The notes: generated by a model not told the origin, from the letters alone. 64,000 nucleotides of DNA from Methylomagnum ishizawai (GCF_019670005.1 NZ_AP019783.1:2878150-2942149); one strand, 5' to 3'. Shown: positions 26,864 through 36,344, numbered from the stretch's first letter. Numbers and translations: made by a program.

Positions 26864-27541
26864 ATGCGCCTCCTCATCATCGAAGACGAAACCGAACTCC
26901 GCACCCAACTCCGCTCGGGGCTGCAAGCCCAGGGCTACGCCGTGGACGCCGCCGCCGACGGCCAGGAGGGCCATTATCTCGGCACCGAATACCCCTTCGA
27001 TCTCGCCATCGTCGATCTGGGCCTGCCGATCTTGCCGGGGATCGAAGTGGTCCGGCGCTGGCGGGCGCGGGGCATCGCCTTTCCGGTCCTGATCCTCACC
27101 GCCCAGGGCCGTTGGCAAGACAAGGTCGAGGGCTTGAACGCCGGGGCCGACGATTATCTGGTCAAGCCGTTCCAGTTCGAGGAACTCCTGGCGCGGATCA
27201 AGGCGCTGCTGCGGCGGGCGGCGGGCGTGGCCCAGTCCAGCCTGCGCTGCGGTCCCGTCGCGCTGGATTTGGCGAGCCAGCGGGTCGAATCCGAAGGCCA
27301 CCCGGTCGAACTCACCGCCCAGGAATACAAGCTGCTGGAATATCTGATGCTCCATACCGGCGAAGTGGTGTCCAAGACCACCCTGACCGAACATCTCTAC
27401 GACCAGGATTTCGATCTCGATAGCAATGTGATCGAAGTGTTCGTGGCCCGGCTGCGCAAGAAGCTCGACCCCGACAACCGCCTCAAGCCCATCGAAACCC
27501 TCAGGGGCCGGGGCTACCGCTTCACCTTGGCCCGCGGCTGA
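26864..27541 (+). CDS. OmpR/PhoP-family response regulator
   Basis: 225 residues. The receiver has the acidic pair in LLIIEDETE, phosphoacceptor Asp51 (LAIVDLGLP) and Lys in DDYLVKPFQ. The C-terminal winged helix carries VELTAQEYKLLEYLML, SNVIEVFVARLRKKL and the GRGYRF wing. It binds DNA when phosphorylated by the kinase encoded next, whose ATG overlaps its stop by one base (TGATG). Closest in style to PhoP, but the regulon cannot be read here. Confidence 0.92.
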   Translation: MRLLIIEDETELRTQLRSGLQAQGYAVDAAADGQEGHYLGTEYPFDLAIVDLGLPILPGIEVVRRWRARGIAFPVLILTAQGRWQDKVEGLNAGADDYLVKPFQFEELLARIKALLRRAAGVAQSSLRCGPVALDLASQRVESEGHPVELTAQEYKLLEYLMLHTGEVVSKTTLTEHLYDQDFDLDSNVIEVFVARLRKKLDPDNRLKPIETLRGRGYRFTLARG

Positions 27542-28896
27542 TGGGCTATTCGCTGCAAGCGCGGGCCTTGCTGTTCGCCAGCCTGGCCCTGGCGGCGTTC
27601 CTGGGACTCACGGGCTTGGTGCTGGACGAAGCCTTCGGCGACAGCGCCGAGGCGGTCATGCGCGACCGGCTGCGCGGCTATGGCGAACCGCTCAAGGCCA
27701 GCATCGAAAAAGACCACCTCGACGCCCTCAAAACCCTGCCGCAAACCCTCAACGACCGCTTCGTCCAGCCCGGTTCCGGCCTGTACGCCACCCTGGTGCG
27801 GCAAACCGACCAGAAGCGCGAATGGTTGTCGGATTCGGCCCAGAACCTCGACATTCCCTGGCCACCGCTGCCCGGCTATTGGACCGCCCGGCTCGACCCC
27901 ATCCAACTCGCCAACGGCACCCAGCTCCATGTGCTGAGCCTCCGGGTGGATTACGCCACCGCCAAGAACCGCGCCCCCATCGCCCACATCCTCCAGGTCG
28001 CCGAAACCCTGGACGACAAGGAAAGCTACTACTACGGGCGGATGAACCAAGTCCGGCGCGACCTGTGGCGCTGGTTCGGCGGCGCGGCCTTGCTGCTGCT
28101 GTTGTTGCAAGCCTTGATCCTGCGGCGCTGTTTCGCGCCCTTGCGGCGGGTGGCGGCGGATATCCGGCGGATCGAGGCGGGCCGGGCCGAGCGGCTGACC
28201 GGCTTCTACCCACGCGAATTGCACGGACTCACCGGCAACCTCAACGCCCTGTTGGACCAGGCCGAGTCGCACCTCGCCCGCTACCGCGATGCGCTGGGCG
28301 ACCTCGCCCACAGCCTGAAAACCCCGTTGGCCGTGCTGCGCGGCAGCTTCGACGCGCCCCAGGAGGATGCCAAGACGGTGGCCCTGGAACAGATCGAGCG
28401 CATGAACCGCATCGTCGAATACCAGTTGAAGCGCGCCGCCGCCGCCGGGCGCAGCCCCCTGGCCCCGCCGGTTCCCGTGGCCGACAAGGCCCGGCAATTG
28501 GTCGCCGCCTTGAACAAGGTCTATGCCGACAAGGGCGTGGTTTGCGAAAGCCGGATCGATCCCGGCTTGATGTTCCGGGGCGACGAGGGGGATTTGCTGG
28601 AAATCCTCGGCAACCTGACCGAGAACGCCTACAAATGGGCGCGGAACCGGGTGGCTCTGGGTGCCCGGCACGGGGAGGATGGCTTGGAAATCACGGTCGA
28701 GGACGACGGCCCCGGCATCCCGCCCGCGGTGGCCGAGCGCCTCCTGAAACGTGGCGAGCGGGCCGACCCCGCGGTGCCGGGGCATGGGCTGGGGCTGGCC
28801 ATCGTCCATTCCATCGTCAAAACCTATGGCGGACGGTTGGAACTGGGGCGCAGCCCCCTGGGCGGGGCCGCCATCGCGGTGAAGGCGCTGGGCTGA
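27541..28896 (+). CDS. Membrane sensor histidine kinase, PhoQ-like
   Basis: 451 residues: TM1 (about 8-28), a periplasmic sensor domain (about 30-175), TM2 (about 178-198, GGAALLLLLLQALILRR), a HAMP-like linker, the phosphoacceptor His257 (LGDLAHSLKTPLAVLRG), N box (EILGNLTENAYKWA), G1 box (VEDDGPGIPPAV) and G2 box (GHGLGLAIVHSIVKTYGG). It autophosphorylates and passes phosphate to the regulator encoded upstream with a one-base overlap. The sensor domain has few acidic clusters, so magnesium sensing as in enteric PhoQ is not implied. Confidence 0.92.
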   Translation: MGYSLQARALLFASLALAAFLGLTGLVLDEAFGDSAEAVMRDRLRGYGEPLKASIEKDHLDALKTLPQTLNDRFVQPGSGLYATLVRQTDQKREWLSDSAQNLDIPWPPLPGYWTARLDPIQLANGTQLHVLSLRVDYATAKNRAPIAHILQVAETLDDKESYYYGRMNQVRRDLWRWFGGAALLLLLLQALILRRCFAPLRRVAADIRRIEAGRAERLTGFYPRELHGLTGNLNALLDQAESHLARYRDALGDLAHSLKTPLAVLRGSFDAPQEDAKTVALEQIERMNRIVEYQLKRAAAAGRSPLAPPVPVADKARQLVAALNKVYADKGVVCESRIDPGLMFRGDEGDLLEILGNLTENAYKWARNRVALGARHGEDGLEITVEDDGPGIPPAVAERLLKRGERADPAVPGHGLGLAIVHSIVKTYGGRLELGRSPLGGAAIAVKALG

Positions 28897-28924
28897 ACCG
28901 GCCCGCCCGCGCCCGCGACGCGGG

Positions 28925-29179
28925 CTATTTCTGCTTCATTTCCTTCTTCAATTCCTGCAAGGCCTTGGCGCAACCGACCGACATCGATTCCTTCTGCGCC
29001 ATCAGGCATTCCTTGATGCGCCCGCCGCCCGGCTCGACATTGGGGCAGAGCCGTTCCACATCGGCCTTGCAATAGGTACGCAGGGCTTGGACCTCATGGG
29101 GGTCCAGGCCTTGGGCGACGGCCGGTGCCGACGGCACCAGCAGGGCGGCGGACGCGAACAATACGGCGCGTAGGATCAT
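28925..29179 (-). CDS. Small secreted Cys-rich repeat protein
   Basis: 84 residues from the ATG at 29179, preceded by AGGAGG; a longer frame upstream is not needed. Signal peptide about 1-22 (ILRAVLFASAALLVPSAPAVA). The mature part has four Cys in the spacing of the Cys-rich FGFR/GLG1 repeat (YCKADVERLCPNVEPGGGR, ECLMAQ, VGCAKAL), which forms a disulfide-bonded helical unit. Such periplasmic proteins are common in proteobacteria without assigned function. Converges with the histidine kinase gene. Confidence 0.8.
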   Translation of the reverse strand: MILRAVLFASAALLVPSAPAVAQGLDPHEVQALRTYCKADVERLCPNVEPGGGRIKECLMAQKESMSVGCAKALQELKKEMKQK

Positions 29180-29298
29180 AGCTTGCCTCCTGGGGGATGA
29201 TTGGATGGAAACGGCTCTGGACGCAGCGCCCAGGGCGGCGGGCATGTTGCGCCGGGGGCGGAGGACCGTCAAGCGCGGGAGGATGAAACCTCCGGGCA

Positions 29299-29329
29299 AA
29301 AACAAGGCCGCCCTCGGTATCGGGCGGCC
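29299..29329 (-). terminator. Rho-independent terminator after the DUF5610 gene
   Basis: Minus-strand stem GGCCGCCC / GGGCGGCC with loop GATACCGA, followed by TTGTTTTTG, about 50 bp beyond the stop of the gene at 29382-30602. Confidence 0.7.
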
Positions 29330-29381
29330 TCTCTTCCAGCGCATCGTCCATACGCCCAGTCTCAGGAGGAAACTCGTCGTC

Positions 29382-30602
29382 CTAGGACAAAGCGTAGTCG
29401 CTCCCCGTGAATTGACCCAACAAATCCTTCACCCGCTGTAAAGTCGGATCGGTCTCCGGCTGTTGGGTCAGCCCTTGGGCCTTAGCGATGCCGCCGAACA
29501 AATCGGACAGGGCCTGGCCGGGATCGGCGAATACCTGCGACGCCTGGGCCGATTGGAACAGCTTGCGCAGGTCGGCGGTGGCGCTCACGGCGTCCTGGAT
29601 CGACGGGGCCGGGGCGTTGGCGGTCGCGGCGGTGGACTGGTAAGCGGCCACGGCGCGGGTTTCCACGGTCTGGGTCAGCTTGAGCGAGAAACCGGCCAGT
29701 TCCTGGTTATCGAAACCCATCTTCGCCGCTTGCTGGAACGCGGCCTGCACATCGCCGTTGAAAAACCGTCCGGCCAAGCCCTGTACATCCTTGACCAAGG
29801 CGGCGATGGCCTTTTGCTCGCCCGCGTCCAGATCGCCCTCCACACTGAAACCCAAGTCGCTCGATTGATATTGGACGAGGCTGGCACCGGATTCCGCGCC
29901 GTCCCGGCCCTGGCTGGCGAAGGCGGTCAGGGCCGCGCCTTGTTCGCCCCGGAATCTGAAGTTGATCCGGTCGCCGTCGGCGGTTTGGATCGAGAGGCTG
30001 ACGGCGTTGGTTTCGACCTGGGCGAAGCTCGCCGCCGCGGCTTGGCCCATGGGGGTGGCCGTGGCCGGGTCCGTCACGGTCGGGACCGTGTCGGCGGAGC
30101 CGCCCCGACCAAGGCGGTCCAGGCCGTCCATCACCCGGCCATAGGTATCGTCGATGTTCTGCGCCACCCCGCCTTGCAACATCCCCATGCCCTTCAGCAC
30201 ATCGCGGGCATCGGCGAAACCTTGCTCGATGCCCTGCCGGGCCTGGTCCAGCAGCGCCGCCCGCTTATCGGCATCCTCGACCTTGGCAAGGCGCTGGCCG
30301 ACGAAATCGACGATGCGGCCCGCCACGGCGGCGGGCGAGAAATCCTCGAACCGGGCCGGTTTCGCGGAGGAAGCGGCCTTGGCGTCCTGCCCGTCCAAGG
30401 CGGAACGCAGGCGCTGGCCGACATAGGATTCGATCAGGTCGGGGGTTTTGTTGGAGGTCGATGTCGGGGTTCCGGGGCTGTGGCTGGCCTGGGCGGCACC
30501 GGAAGCGGACGGGTCCGCGTTGACCACGGTCGCGCCTTGGCGGCGCAAGGTCTGGAATAGGTCCAAGCGCGGCGAGGCGGCATTCTGGGGGAGGATGTTC
30601 AT
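29382..30602 (-). CDS. DUF5610 domain protein
   Basis: 406 residues, no signal peptide or membrane helix. After a low-complexity Ser/Thr/Ala N-terminus (about 1-60), the segment about 60-170 (LIESYVGQRLRSAL, IVDFVGQRLAKV, ARQGIEQGFADARDVL, MLQGGVAQNIDDTYGRVMDGL) reads like DUF5610, a domain seen in proteobacterial proteins of unknown role. The C-terminal half alternates polar beta segments (VSLSIQTADGDRINFRFRG) and helices. Monocistronic with a terminator downstream. The family assignment is from memory of its conserved helices. Confidence 0.65.
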   Translation of the reverse strand: MNILPQNAASPRLDLFQTLRRQGATVVNADPSASGAAQASHSPGTPTSTSNKTPDLIESYVGQRLRSALDGQDAKAASSAKPARFEDFSPAAVAGRIVDFVGQRLAKVEDADKRAALLDQARQGIEQGFADARDVLKGMGMLQGGVAQNIDDTYGRVMDGLDRLGRGGSADTVPTVTDPATATPMGQAAAASFAQVETNAVSLSIQTADGDRINFRFRGEQGAALTAFASQGRDGAESGASLVQYQSSDLGFSVEGDLDAGEQKAIAALVKDVQGLAGRFFNGDVQAAFQQAAKMGFDNQELAGFSLKLTQTVETRAVAAYQSTAATANAPAPSIQDAVSATADLRKLFQSAQASQVFADPGQALSDLFGGIAKAQGLTQQPETDPTLQRVKDLLGQFTGSDYALS

Positions 30603-30715
30603 GGCGGCTTACCCTGGGAACGGGGACGACTCGCCAAGATAACGGCTGGGATGGCGTTTCCTTTAACCCTGGGGCGGGCATCCCTGCCCGCGTCCCGATA
30701 CAAAGACCCGAAGGA

Positions 30716-31909
30716 TCAATACCCCTTCGCCGCCAACACCGCCTGCGCGGCGGGCACCGCGACCCCGGCGGCGATGGGAGCCTTCATTTCGCTCAACACG
30801 GCTTCCAGCGCGGTCAGGCAGAACACCACGTTCTTGGCCGATGAGCTATGGCCCATGAGGCCCACGCGCCAAATCTTCCCGGCCAGATCGCCGAGGCCCG
30901 CGCCGATTTCCAGGCCGTAGCGCTTGAGCAGCAAGCCGCGCACCGCCGCGTCGTCCACGCCCTGGGGGATGGTGACGGAATTCAACTGCGGCAGGCGCGA
31001 ACCTTCCGGCACCACGAAGCTGAGGCCCAAAGCCTCGAAACCGGCCTTCAGGGCTTCGTGCATGTCGGTGTGGCGCTTCCAGGAATTCTCGATGCCTTCT
31101 TCCTGCAACATCACCAAGGCTTCGTGCAGGCCATAGAGGCCATTGATCGGCGCGGTATGGTGATAGGCCCGCTTGGTGCCGCCGCCCCAATAATTCATGA
31201 CCAGGCTCAGGTCGAGGAACCAGCTTTGGCACGGGGTCTTGCGGGCCTTGATCTTCTCCACGGCGCGCGGCCCGAAGCTGACCGGCGACAAGCCGGGCGC
31301 GCAGGACAGGCATTTCTGCGAACCGGAATAAATGGCGTCGATGCCCCAGCCATCCACTTCCAACGGCGAGCCGCCCAGCGAAGTCACCGCGTCCACGATC
31401 ACGAGGCAGCCCTTATCGTGGGCCAATTGGGTGAGGGTCTTGGCATCGGACAAGGCGCCGGTGGAAGTCTCGGCCTGGACGAAAGCCACGATCTTGGCGT
31501 CGGGATGCGCGGCCAGGGCTTCGGCCACCTTGTTCGGGTCCACCGGCTTGCCCCACTCGTCCTTGACCATGATGGCGGTCGCGCCGGAGCGCTCGACGTT
31601 CTCCTTCATGCGCCCGCCGAACACGCCGTTCTGGCAGACGATGACCTTGTCGCCCGGCTCGACCAGGTTCACGAAGCAGGTTTCCATCCCGGCGGAACCC
31701 GGCGCGGACACCGGCAGGGTCAGCTCGTTCCGGGTGCGGAAGGCGTAGTGCAGGAGGCTCTTCATCTCGTCCATCATGCCCACGAACACGGGGTCGAGAT
31801 GGCCGATGGTCGGCCTCGCCATGGCTTCCAGGATGCGGGGATGGACGTCGGACGGGCCCGGTCCCATCAGCGTGCGGATCGGCGGGTTGAAAGATCGGAT
31901 AGTCGTCAT
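30716..31909 (-). CDS. sgaA: Serine--glyoxylate aminotransferase (PLP-dependent)
   Basis: 397 residues. Fold-type I aminotransferase of the alanine/serine-glyoxylate group: N-terminal MGPGPSDVHPRI, substrate/PLP segment SAPGSAGMETCFVN, PLP Asp in LVIVDAVTSLGGSPLEVD and Schiff-base Lys199 in YSGSQKCLSCAPG. It converts serine and glyoxylate to hydroxypyruvate and glycine, a key step of the serine cycle of methylotrophs. Monocistronic here; the other serine-cycle genes are elsewhere. Some relatives are alanine-glyoxylate enzymes, so the exact amino donor is inferred. The 275 bp upstream hold no recognised riboswitch. Confidence 0.87.
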   Translation of the reverse strand: MTTIRSFNPPIRTLMGPGPSDVHPRILEAMARPTIGHLDPVFVGMMDEMKSLLHYAFRTRNELTLPVSAPGSAGMETCFVNLVEPGDKVIVCQNGVFGGRMKENVERSGATAIMVKDEWGKPVDPNKVAEALAAHPDAKIVAFVQAETSTGALSDAKTLTQLAHDKGCLVIVDAVTSLGGSPLEVDGWGIDAIYSGSQKCLSCAPGLSPVSFGPRAVEKIKARKTPCQSWFLDLSLVMNYWGGGTKRAYHHTAPINGLYGLHEALVMLQEEGIENSWKRHTDMHEALKAGFEALGLSFVVPEGSRLPQLNSVTIPQGVDDAAVRGLLLKRYGLEIGAGLGDLAGKIWRVGLMGHSSSAKNVVFCLTALEAVLSEMKAPIAAGVAVPAAQAVLAAKGY

Positions 31910-32184
31910 AGTGGTTTTCTAATGCGGTGGTTGATGGAATTTTCGGGGATAGCGGCGAGCCGCCGCCAAAAGCGGCAAAAAAGCCTCCAGGTCCGGCCGG
32001 CCGGTGCGATGCCAACGGTTTCCATGGGATTCAAAGGAGGCGGGGCGGTCTCTGCGGGGAAGGCCATCATGCCATAGCGGCGAATCGGCCAGCAAGCCAC
32101 GCCCCAAAACCCATGGCGCTCCCCTACCCGGCCCGACGCCGGAGGATTAGACTCCACACCCTCCTTGCCCCACTGGGAAACACC

Positions 32185-32646
32185 ATGCTCCTGCTTGTCC
32201 TCGCCTTCCTGGTTTTGGCCCTCGCGTTCTGGGCGGGGCGGCGTTTCCTCGGCACCGCGGCGGACCCTGCCGCCCAAAGACTCCGCGGCGGCCTACCCTG
32301 GCTCCTGGTCGTGTTGATGGCGGCGCTCCTCAGCCTGGGCCGGGGCAATCCGCTGGGCGGGTTCCTGCTGCTGGGAGCGCTGTTCGGATTGCCCGCGTTG
32401 CGGCTCTATCTGCAACGGCTGGGCCGGGCGTCCTCCGCCTCCGAACCCGGACGCCCCTCCCGGTCGGGAGGACGGATGGATGCCGAGGAAGCCCGGCAAA
32501 TCCTGGGCGTCCCGCCCGGAGCCAGCCGCGACGAGATCGTCGCCGCCCACCGCCGTTTGATGCAGCGCCTGCACCCGGACCGGGGTGGTTCGGATTATCT
32601 GGCGGCGCAGATCAACCAAGCCAAGGCCGTGCTGCTGGGGTCATGA
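32185..32646 (+). CDS. Membrane-anchored J-domain protein
   Basis: 153 residues from the ATG at 32185; the frame is open upstream but lacks a membrane start. Two hydrophobic helices (about 1-17 and 36-75, with a glycine break) are followed by a C-terminal J domain (about 98-153): EEARQILGVPPGASRDEIVAAHRR and the catalytic HPD in QRLHPDRGGSDY. J domains stimulate DnaK-type ATPases; the layout resembles TIM14/DjlC-like proteins at the inner membrane. The partner Hsp70 could be DnaK or the relative encoded at 20188, but nothing in the sequence shows which. Confidence 0.82.
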   Translation: MLLLVLAFLVLALAFWAGRRFLGTAADPAAQRLRGGLPWLLVVLMAALLSLGRGNPLGGFLLLGALFGLPALRLYLQRLGRASSASEPGRPSRSGGRMDAEEARQILGVPPGASRDEIVAAHRRLMQRLHPDRGGSDYLAAQINQAKAVLLGS

Positions 32647-32777
32647 AACGCGGGAACCCGCCGTCACGCCGATTTCCCCGTCGATCCGCCATAATTTCTA
32701 TATTTCCATCGCACCCCGCCCGAAGCCCATGAACGGGCCTAATCTCAAAGCGATACGACAGCCAAGGAACCACATCC

Positions 32778-34418
32778 ATGACCAGCACTCCCAAACGCGC
32801 CGACATGACCCGTCCCGCCGATCTGCTGAAGCACGACCACGGCACCGGACCCTTCCGCACCCAACGCCCCGTCTATCTCGACCTCCTGCCGCCCTGCAAC
32901 CACGCCTGTCCGGCGGGGGAAAACATCCAGGCCTGGCTGGCCCAGGTCCAAGCGGGCCGCTACCACCAAGCCTGGCAAACCCTGATGCGCGACAACCCCA
33001 TGCCCGCCGTGCATGGCCGGGTCTGCTACCACCCGTGCGAAAGCGGCTGCAACCGCGCCGTGGTCGATACCTCGGTCAGCATCCACGCGGTGGAGCGCTT
33101 CCTGGGCGATATGGCGCTGAAAGAAAGCTGGAAGATCGAACCCGACGCCCCGCCCAGCGGTCGGCGGGTGTTGGTGGTCGGGGCGGGACCGAGCGGCTTG
33201 TCCGCCGCCTACCATCTGGCCCGCCTGGGCCACCAGGTGGAAATCCGCGAAGCCGGGCCGGTGGCGGGCGGCATGATGCATTTCGGCATCCCGGCCTATC
33301 GGCTCCCACGGGCGGAGCTGATGGCCGAAATCCACCGCATCGAGTCGCTGGGCGTCAAGATCGTGCTGAACCACAAGGTCGAGAACCTCCTGGCCGAGAT
33401 GCGAAGCGGCGGCTTCGACGCCGCCTTCACCGCCGTCGGGGCGCATCTGAGCAAGCGGGTGGAGATTCCGGCCCGCGACGCCGGGAAAATCCTGGACGCG
33501 GTCAGCTTCCTGCGCGAGGCCAACCTGGGCGCGACCCCACTGCTGGGACGCCGGGTGGCGGTCTACGGCGGCGGCAACACCGCCATGGACGCGGCCCGCA
33601 CCGCCAAGCGCCTGGGCGCGGAAGAAGCCCTCATCATCTACCGCCGCGACCGCGCGCATATGCCGGCCCATTCGTTCGAGGCCGACGAGGCGATCTCGGA
33701 AGGTGTCAAGATCAACTGGCTGCGCACCATCAAGGAAATCACCGAGGACCGCATCACGGTCGAAATCATGAAGATCAACGCCGAGGGCTACCCGGAATCG
33801 ACCGGCGAATTCGAGACCCTGGAAGCCGACGCCTTGATCCTGGCGCTGGGCCAGGACACCGACACCGGCTTCCTCAAGGAGATTCCCGGCATCGCCTTCA
33901 AGAAGGACGGCACGGTGGTGGTGGACCAAAACATGATGACCGGGCACGCCGGTATCTTCGCGGGTGGCGACATGGTGCCGAGCGAGCGCACCGTGACCGT
34001 GGCCGTGGGCCATGGCAAGAAAGCCGCCCGTTGCATCGACGCCTATCTGCGCGATGCCGTTTATGTGAAAGCGCCCAAGCGCGAACTGGCGGGCTTCGAC
34101 AAGCTGCACCTGTGGTATTTCACCGAGGCCGAGCAACGCCAGCAGGATGAATTGGCACTGGAAAAGCGCCGCTATGGCTTCAAGGAAGTGGTGGCGGGTT
34201 TGGACGAGGGCGAGGCGGTGTTCGAGGCCAAGCGCTGTTTCTCGTGCGGCAATTGCTTCGAGTGCGATGGCTGCTACGGCGCTTGCCCGGAACAGGCCAT
34301 CCTCAAGCTGGGGCCGGGCAAGCGCTACCGCTACGACTACGAGCGCTGCACCGGCTGCATGGCGTGTTTCGAGCAATGCCCCTGCCATGCCATCGAGACG
34401 GAGGCGGAACCGGCCTGA
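32778..34418 (+). CDS. GltD-like NAD(P)H:FAD oxidoreductase fused to a 4Fe-4S ferredoxin domain
   Basis: 546 residues. An N-terminal cluster domain (CNHACPAGENIQAWL, CYHPCESGCNRAVVD) like that of glutamate synthase beta and dihydropyrimidine dehydrogenase is followed by FAD binding (VLVVGAGPSGLSAAYHLA), an NADPH fold (VAVYGGGNTAMDAARTAKRL), a second FAD segment (GIFAGGDMVPSERTVTVAVG) and a C-terminal two-cluster ferredoxin (CFSCGNCFECDGCYGACP, RCTGCMACFEQCPCHAIE). It moves electrons between NAD(P)H and a partner enzyme, for example a 2-oxoacid oxidoreductase. No such partner gene is adjacent. Not GltD itself: no gltB lies nearby. Confidence 0.82.
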   Translation: MTSTPKRADMTRPADLLKHDHGTGPFRTQRPVYLDLLPPCNHACPAGENIQAWLAQVQAGRYHQAWQTLMRDNPMPAVHGRVCYHPCESGCNRAVVDTSVSIHAVERFLGDMALKESWKIEPDAPPSGRRVLVVGAGPSGLSAAYHLARLGHQVEIREAGPVAGGMMHFGIPAYRLPRAELMAEIHRIESLGVKIVLNHKVENLLAEMRSGGFDAAFTAVGAHLSKRVEIPARDAGKILDAVSFLREANLGATPLLGRRVAVYGGGNTAMDAARTAKRLGAEEALIIYRRDRAHMPAHSFEADEAISEGVKINWLRTIKEITEDRITVEIMKINAEGYPESTGEFETLEADALILALGQDTDTGFLKEIPGIAFKKDGTVVVDQNMMTGHAGIFAGGDMVPSERTVTVAVGHGKKAARCIDAYLRDAVYVKAPKRELAGFDKLHLWYFTEAEQRQQDELALEKRRYGFKEVVAGLDEGEAVFEAKRCFSCGNCFECDGCYGACPEQAILKLGPGKRYRYDYERCTGCMACFEQCPCHAIETEAEPA

Positions 34419-34469
34419 ACCCGTGTAGGCTTTCCCTCCTACGCCTCGCCCGCCATCCCAACCGGCTTA

Positions 34470-35403
34470 GAGGACATCCGGCACATCTTGTGCTTTGCGC
34501 GGCGAACGCTTAAAAGACCCGTCTTTTGCGAAGCGGAAGCGGAGGAGACCCATGAGTTGCCTGGAAATCTCGGACCGGCTGTGGGAGCACGTGGAGCCAT
34601 TGTTGGAGCCGTTCAAGCGGCGCAGGCCGGGCGGCTCCAAGCCGCTGGAGTTCCGGACGGTCATGAACGGGATTCTGTATGTGCTCAAGACCGGTTGCCA
34701 ATGGGATTGCCTGCCGGCCTGCTACGGCTCGAAAAGCGCGGTCCACGAGCACTTTCAGAGATGGGTTGCCGCCGGCGTGTTCAAGGAGATGTTCCGCTGG
34801 TCGGCGGCGGAGTACGAGGAACTCGAGGGGTTCGACCTGGCTTGGCAGTCGATGGACGGCAGCCTGGTGCAGGCCCCGGTCCGCCAAGCCCGCTGCCAGA
34901 AGGACGAGGGCCTGGGGCGCAATCCCACGGATCGTGGGCGCAGCGGTGGCAAGATCCACCTTCAGGTGGACGGGAAGGGGATGCCTTTCGCCGTCGCGCA
35001 GGCCGGGGCCAACGTGCACGACAGCCGCCTGGTGACGGTCACCGTCGAGGCGGCCGTGATCGAGGCACCCGCCGACGCCGGGCAAAGTCCCAGGCATCTT
35101 TGCCTGGACAAAGGGTATGGCTACGAACGGGTCGAGCGGGAAGTCGCGGGACTGGGCTACACCCCCCATATCCGCAAGATCGGCGAGGAGAAGCGTTCCT
35201 GCGACTCCGAGCCAACCCACCCCGCGCGGAGGTGGGTGGTCGAGCGCGCTTTCGCCTGGCTCAAGGGCTTCCGGGCCATCCGAACCCGCTACACCTGCCG
35301 GGGAGCCAACTATCTGGCCTTCCTTCAGTTGGCGTGCGCCCTGATCCTGGGAAGACGGATCGAGGCCAAAACCGTGTAAGCAGTTTATGTGCCGGATGTC
35401 CTC
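34470..35403 (+). mobile_element. IS5-family insertion sequence, apparently intact
   Basis: 934 bp bounded by GAGGACATCCGGCACAT in inverted orientation, flanked on both sides by TTA (34467-34469 and 35404-35406). A TNA 3-bp duplication is typical of the IS1031 and related groups of IS5. One transposase gene fills the element. Ends, duplication and gene are all intact, so this is a recent insertion. It sits between the GltD-like oxidoreductase and the DUF4239 gene and breaks no recognisable gene. Confidence 0.88.
34552..35379 (+). CDS. IS5-family DDE transposase
   Basis: 275 residues from the ATG at 34552, with GGAGGAG seven bases upstream; an in-frame ATG at 34495 exists but has no such site. 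The N-terminal DUF4096-like part (RLWEHVEPLLEPF, GCQWDCLPACYG) is followed by the DDE nuclease: Asp102 (SMDGS), Asp186 (LDKGYG) and Glu231 (RRWVVERAFAWLKGFRAI). It mobilises the surrounding element. Single frame, no frameshift needed. Confidence 0.92.
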   Translation: MSCLEISDRLWEHVEPLLEPFKRRRPGGSKPLEFRTVMNGILYVLKTGCQWDCLPACYGSKSAVHEHFQRWVAAGVFKEMFRWSAAEYEELEGFDLAWQSMDGSLVQAPVRQARCQKDEGLGRNPTDRGRSGGKIHLQVDGKGMPFAVAQAGANVHDSRLVTVTVEAAVIEAPADAGQSPRHLCLDKGYGYERVEREVAGLGYTPHIRKIGEEKRSCDSEPTHPARRWVVERAFAWLKGFRAIRTRYTCRGANYLAFLQLACALILGRRIEAKTV

Positions 35404-35564
35404 TTAGCCTGAACCTCAAGGGGCTGTGGATTCTTGATCCATCGCCCCTTATCCCCAAGCCCCGTACCCACGCCGTCCCACCGATGCTAAGCTGACCCAA
35501 AGCCCAGGCATCGCGCCCATACAACGCCCCAACTTCCAGCACATACCTACGGAGGAATCCCGTC

Positions 35565-36344
35565 ATGGGCTACGCCTTCTTCGCCTTCATCCTCACCTTC
35601 CTGTTATTCCTGGGCATGCTGTCGATGCTGGAAATCGGCAGGCGCATCGGCAACCGGAGGCTGGCCGTGGACCCCGAAGGCGCCAGGGCGGGCACCGGCA
35701 CGGTCGAGGGCGCGGTGTTCGCCTTGCTGGGGCTGTTGGTCGCCTTCACCTTCTCCGGCGCGACCCACCGCTTCGACGAGCGGCGCGATTTGATCGTCGA
35801 GGAAACCAACGACATCGGCACCGCCTATCTGCGGCTGGACCTCCTGCCGGAGGCGGCGCGGCCCCGCCTGAAGGAATTGTTCCGGCACTATGTGGACACC
35901 CGGATCGAGGTCTACCGCAAAATCAGGGACACCGCCGCCTTCCAGGCGGAACTGGCCCGGTCCAATGCCCTGCAAGGGGAAATCTGGCGGGCAGCGGTCG
36001 CGGCCTCGGAGTCCCAAAACGCGGCGGCGGACGCCACCAAGCTGCTACTGCCCGCCCTGAACACCATGTTCGACATCACCACCACCCGGACCATGGCCAA
36101 CCTGCTGCACCCGCCTTTCGTCATCTACCTGATGCTGTTCGGCGTGGCCCTGATCAGCGCCTTGCTGGCGGGTTACGGCATGGCGGGCGGCCATTCACGC
36201 AACTGGCTGCACATGGTCGGTTTCGCCCTGGTCCTGGCGGCGGCGGTCTATGTCACTCTCGACCTCGAATTTCCGCGTCGGGGCTTGATCCGGGTGGACG
36301 ACTTCGACCAAGCCTTGGTCGATCTGCGCAGCGGGATGAGGTAA
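35565..36344 (+). CDS. DUF4239 (bestrophin-like) membrane protein
   Basis: 259 residues. Two N-terminal membrane helices (about 3-23 and 48-66), a central soluble helical part (about 75-180) and two C-terminal helices (about 186-206 and 217-236) ending in a conserved YVTLDLEFPRRGLIRVD motif. That motif and topology mark the DUF4239 family, distantly related to bestrophin channels; ion transport is suggested but not established. Monocistronic; its promoter region borders the IS5 element 161 bp upstream of the start. Confidence 0.75.
   Translation: MGYAFFAFILTFLLFLGMLSMLEIGRRIGNRRLAVDPEGARAGTGTVEGAVFALLGLLVAFTFSGATHRFDERRDLIVEETNDIGTAYLRLDLLPEAARPRLKELFRHYVDTRIEVYRKIRDTAAFQAELARSNALQGEIWRAAVAASESQNAAADATKLLLPALNTMFDITTTRTMANLLHPPFVIYLMLFGVALISALLAGYGMAGGHSRNWLHMVGFALVLAAAVYVTLDLEFPRRGLIRVDDFDQALVDLRSGMR

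Noticed and set aside
30671-30697. GGGCGGGCA/TGCCCGC hairpin as terminator of the serine-glyoxylate aminotransferase gene
   Set aside because: No T run follows on the minus strand; may be part of an intergenic repeat, but not enough to call.
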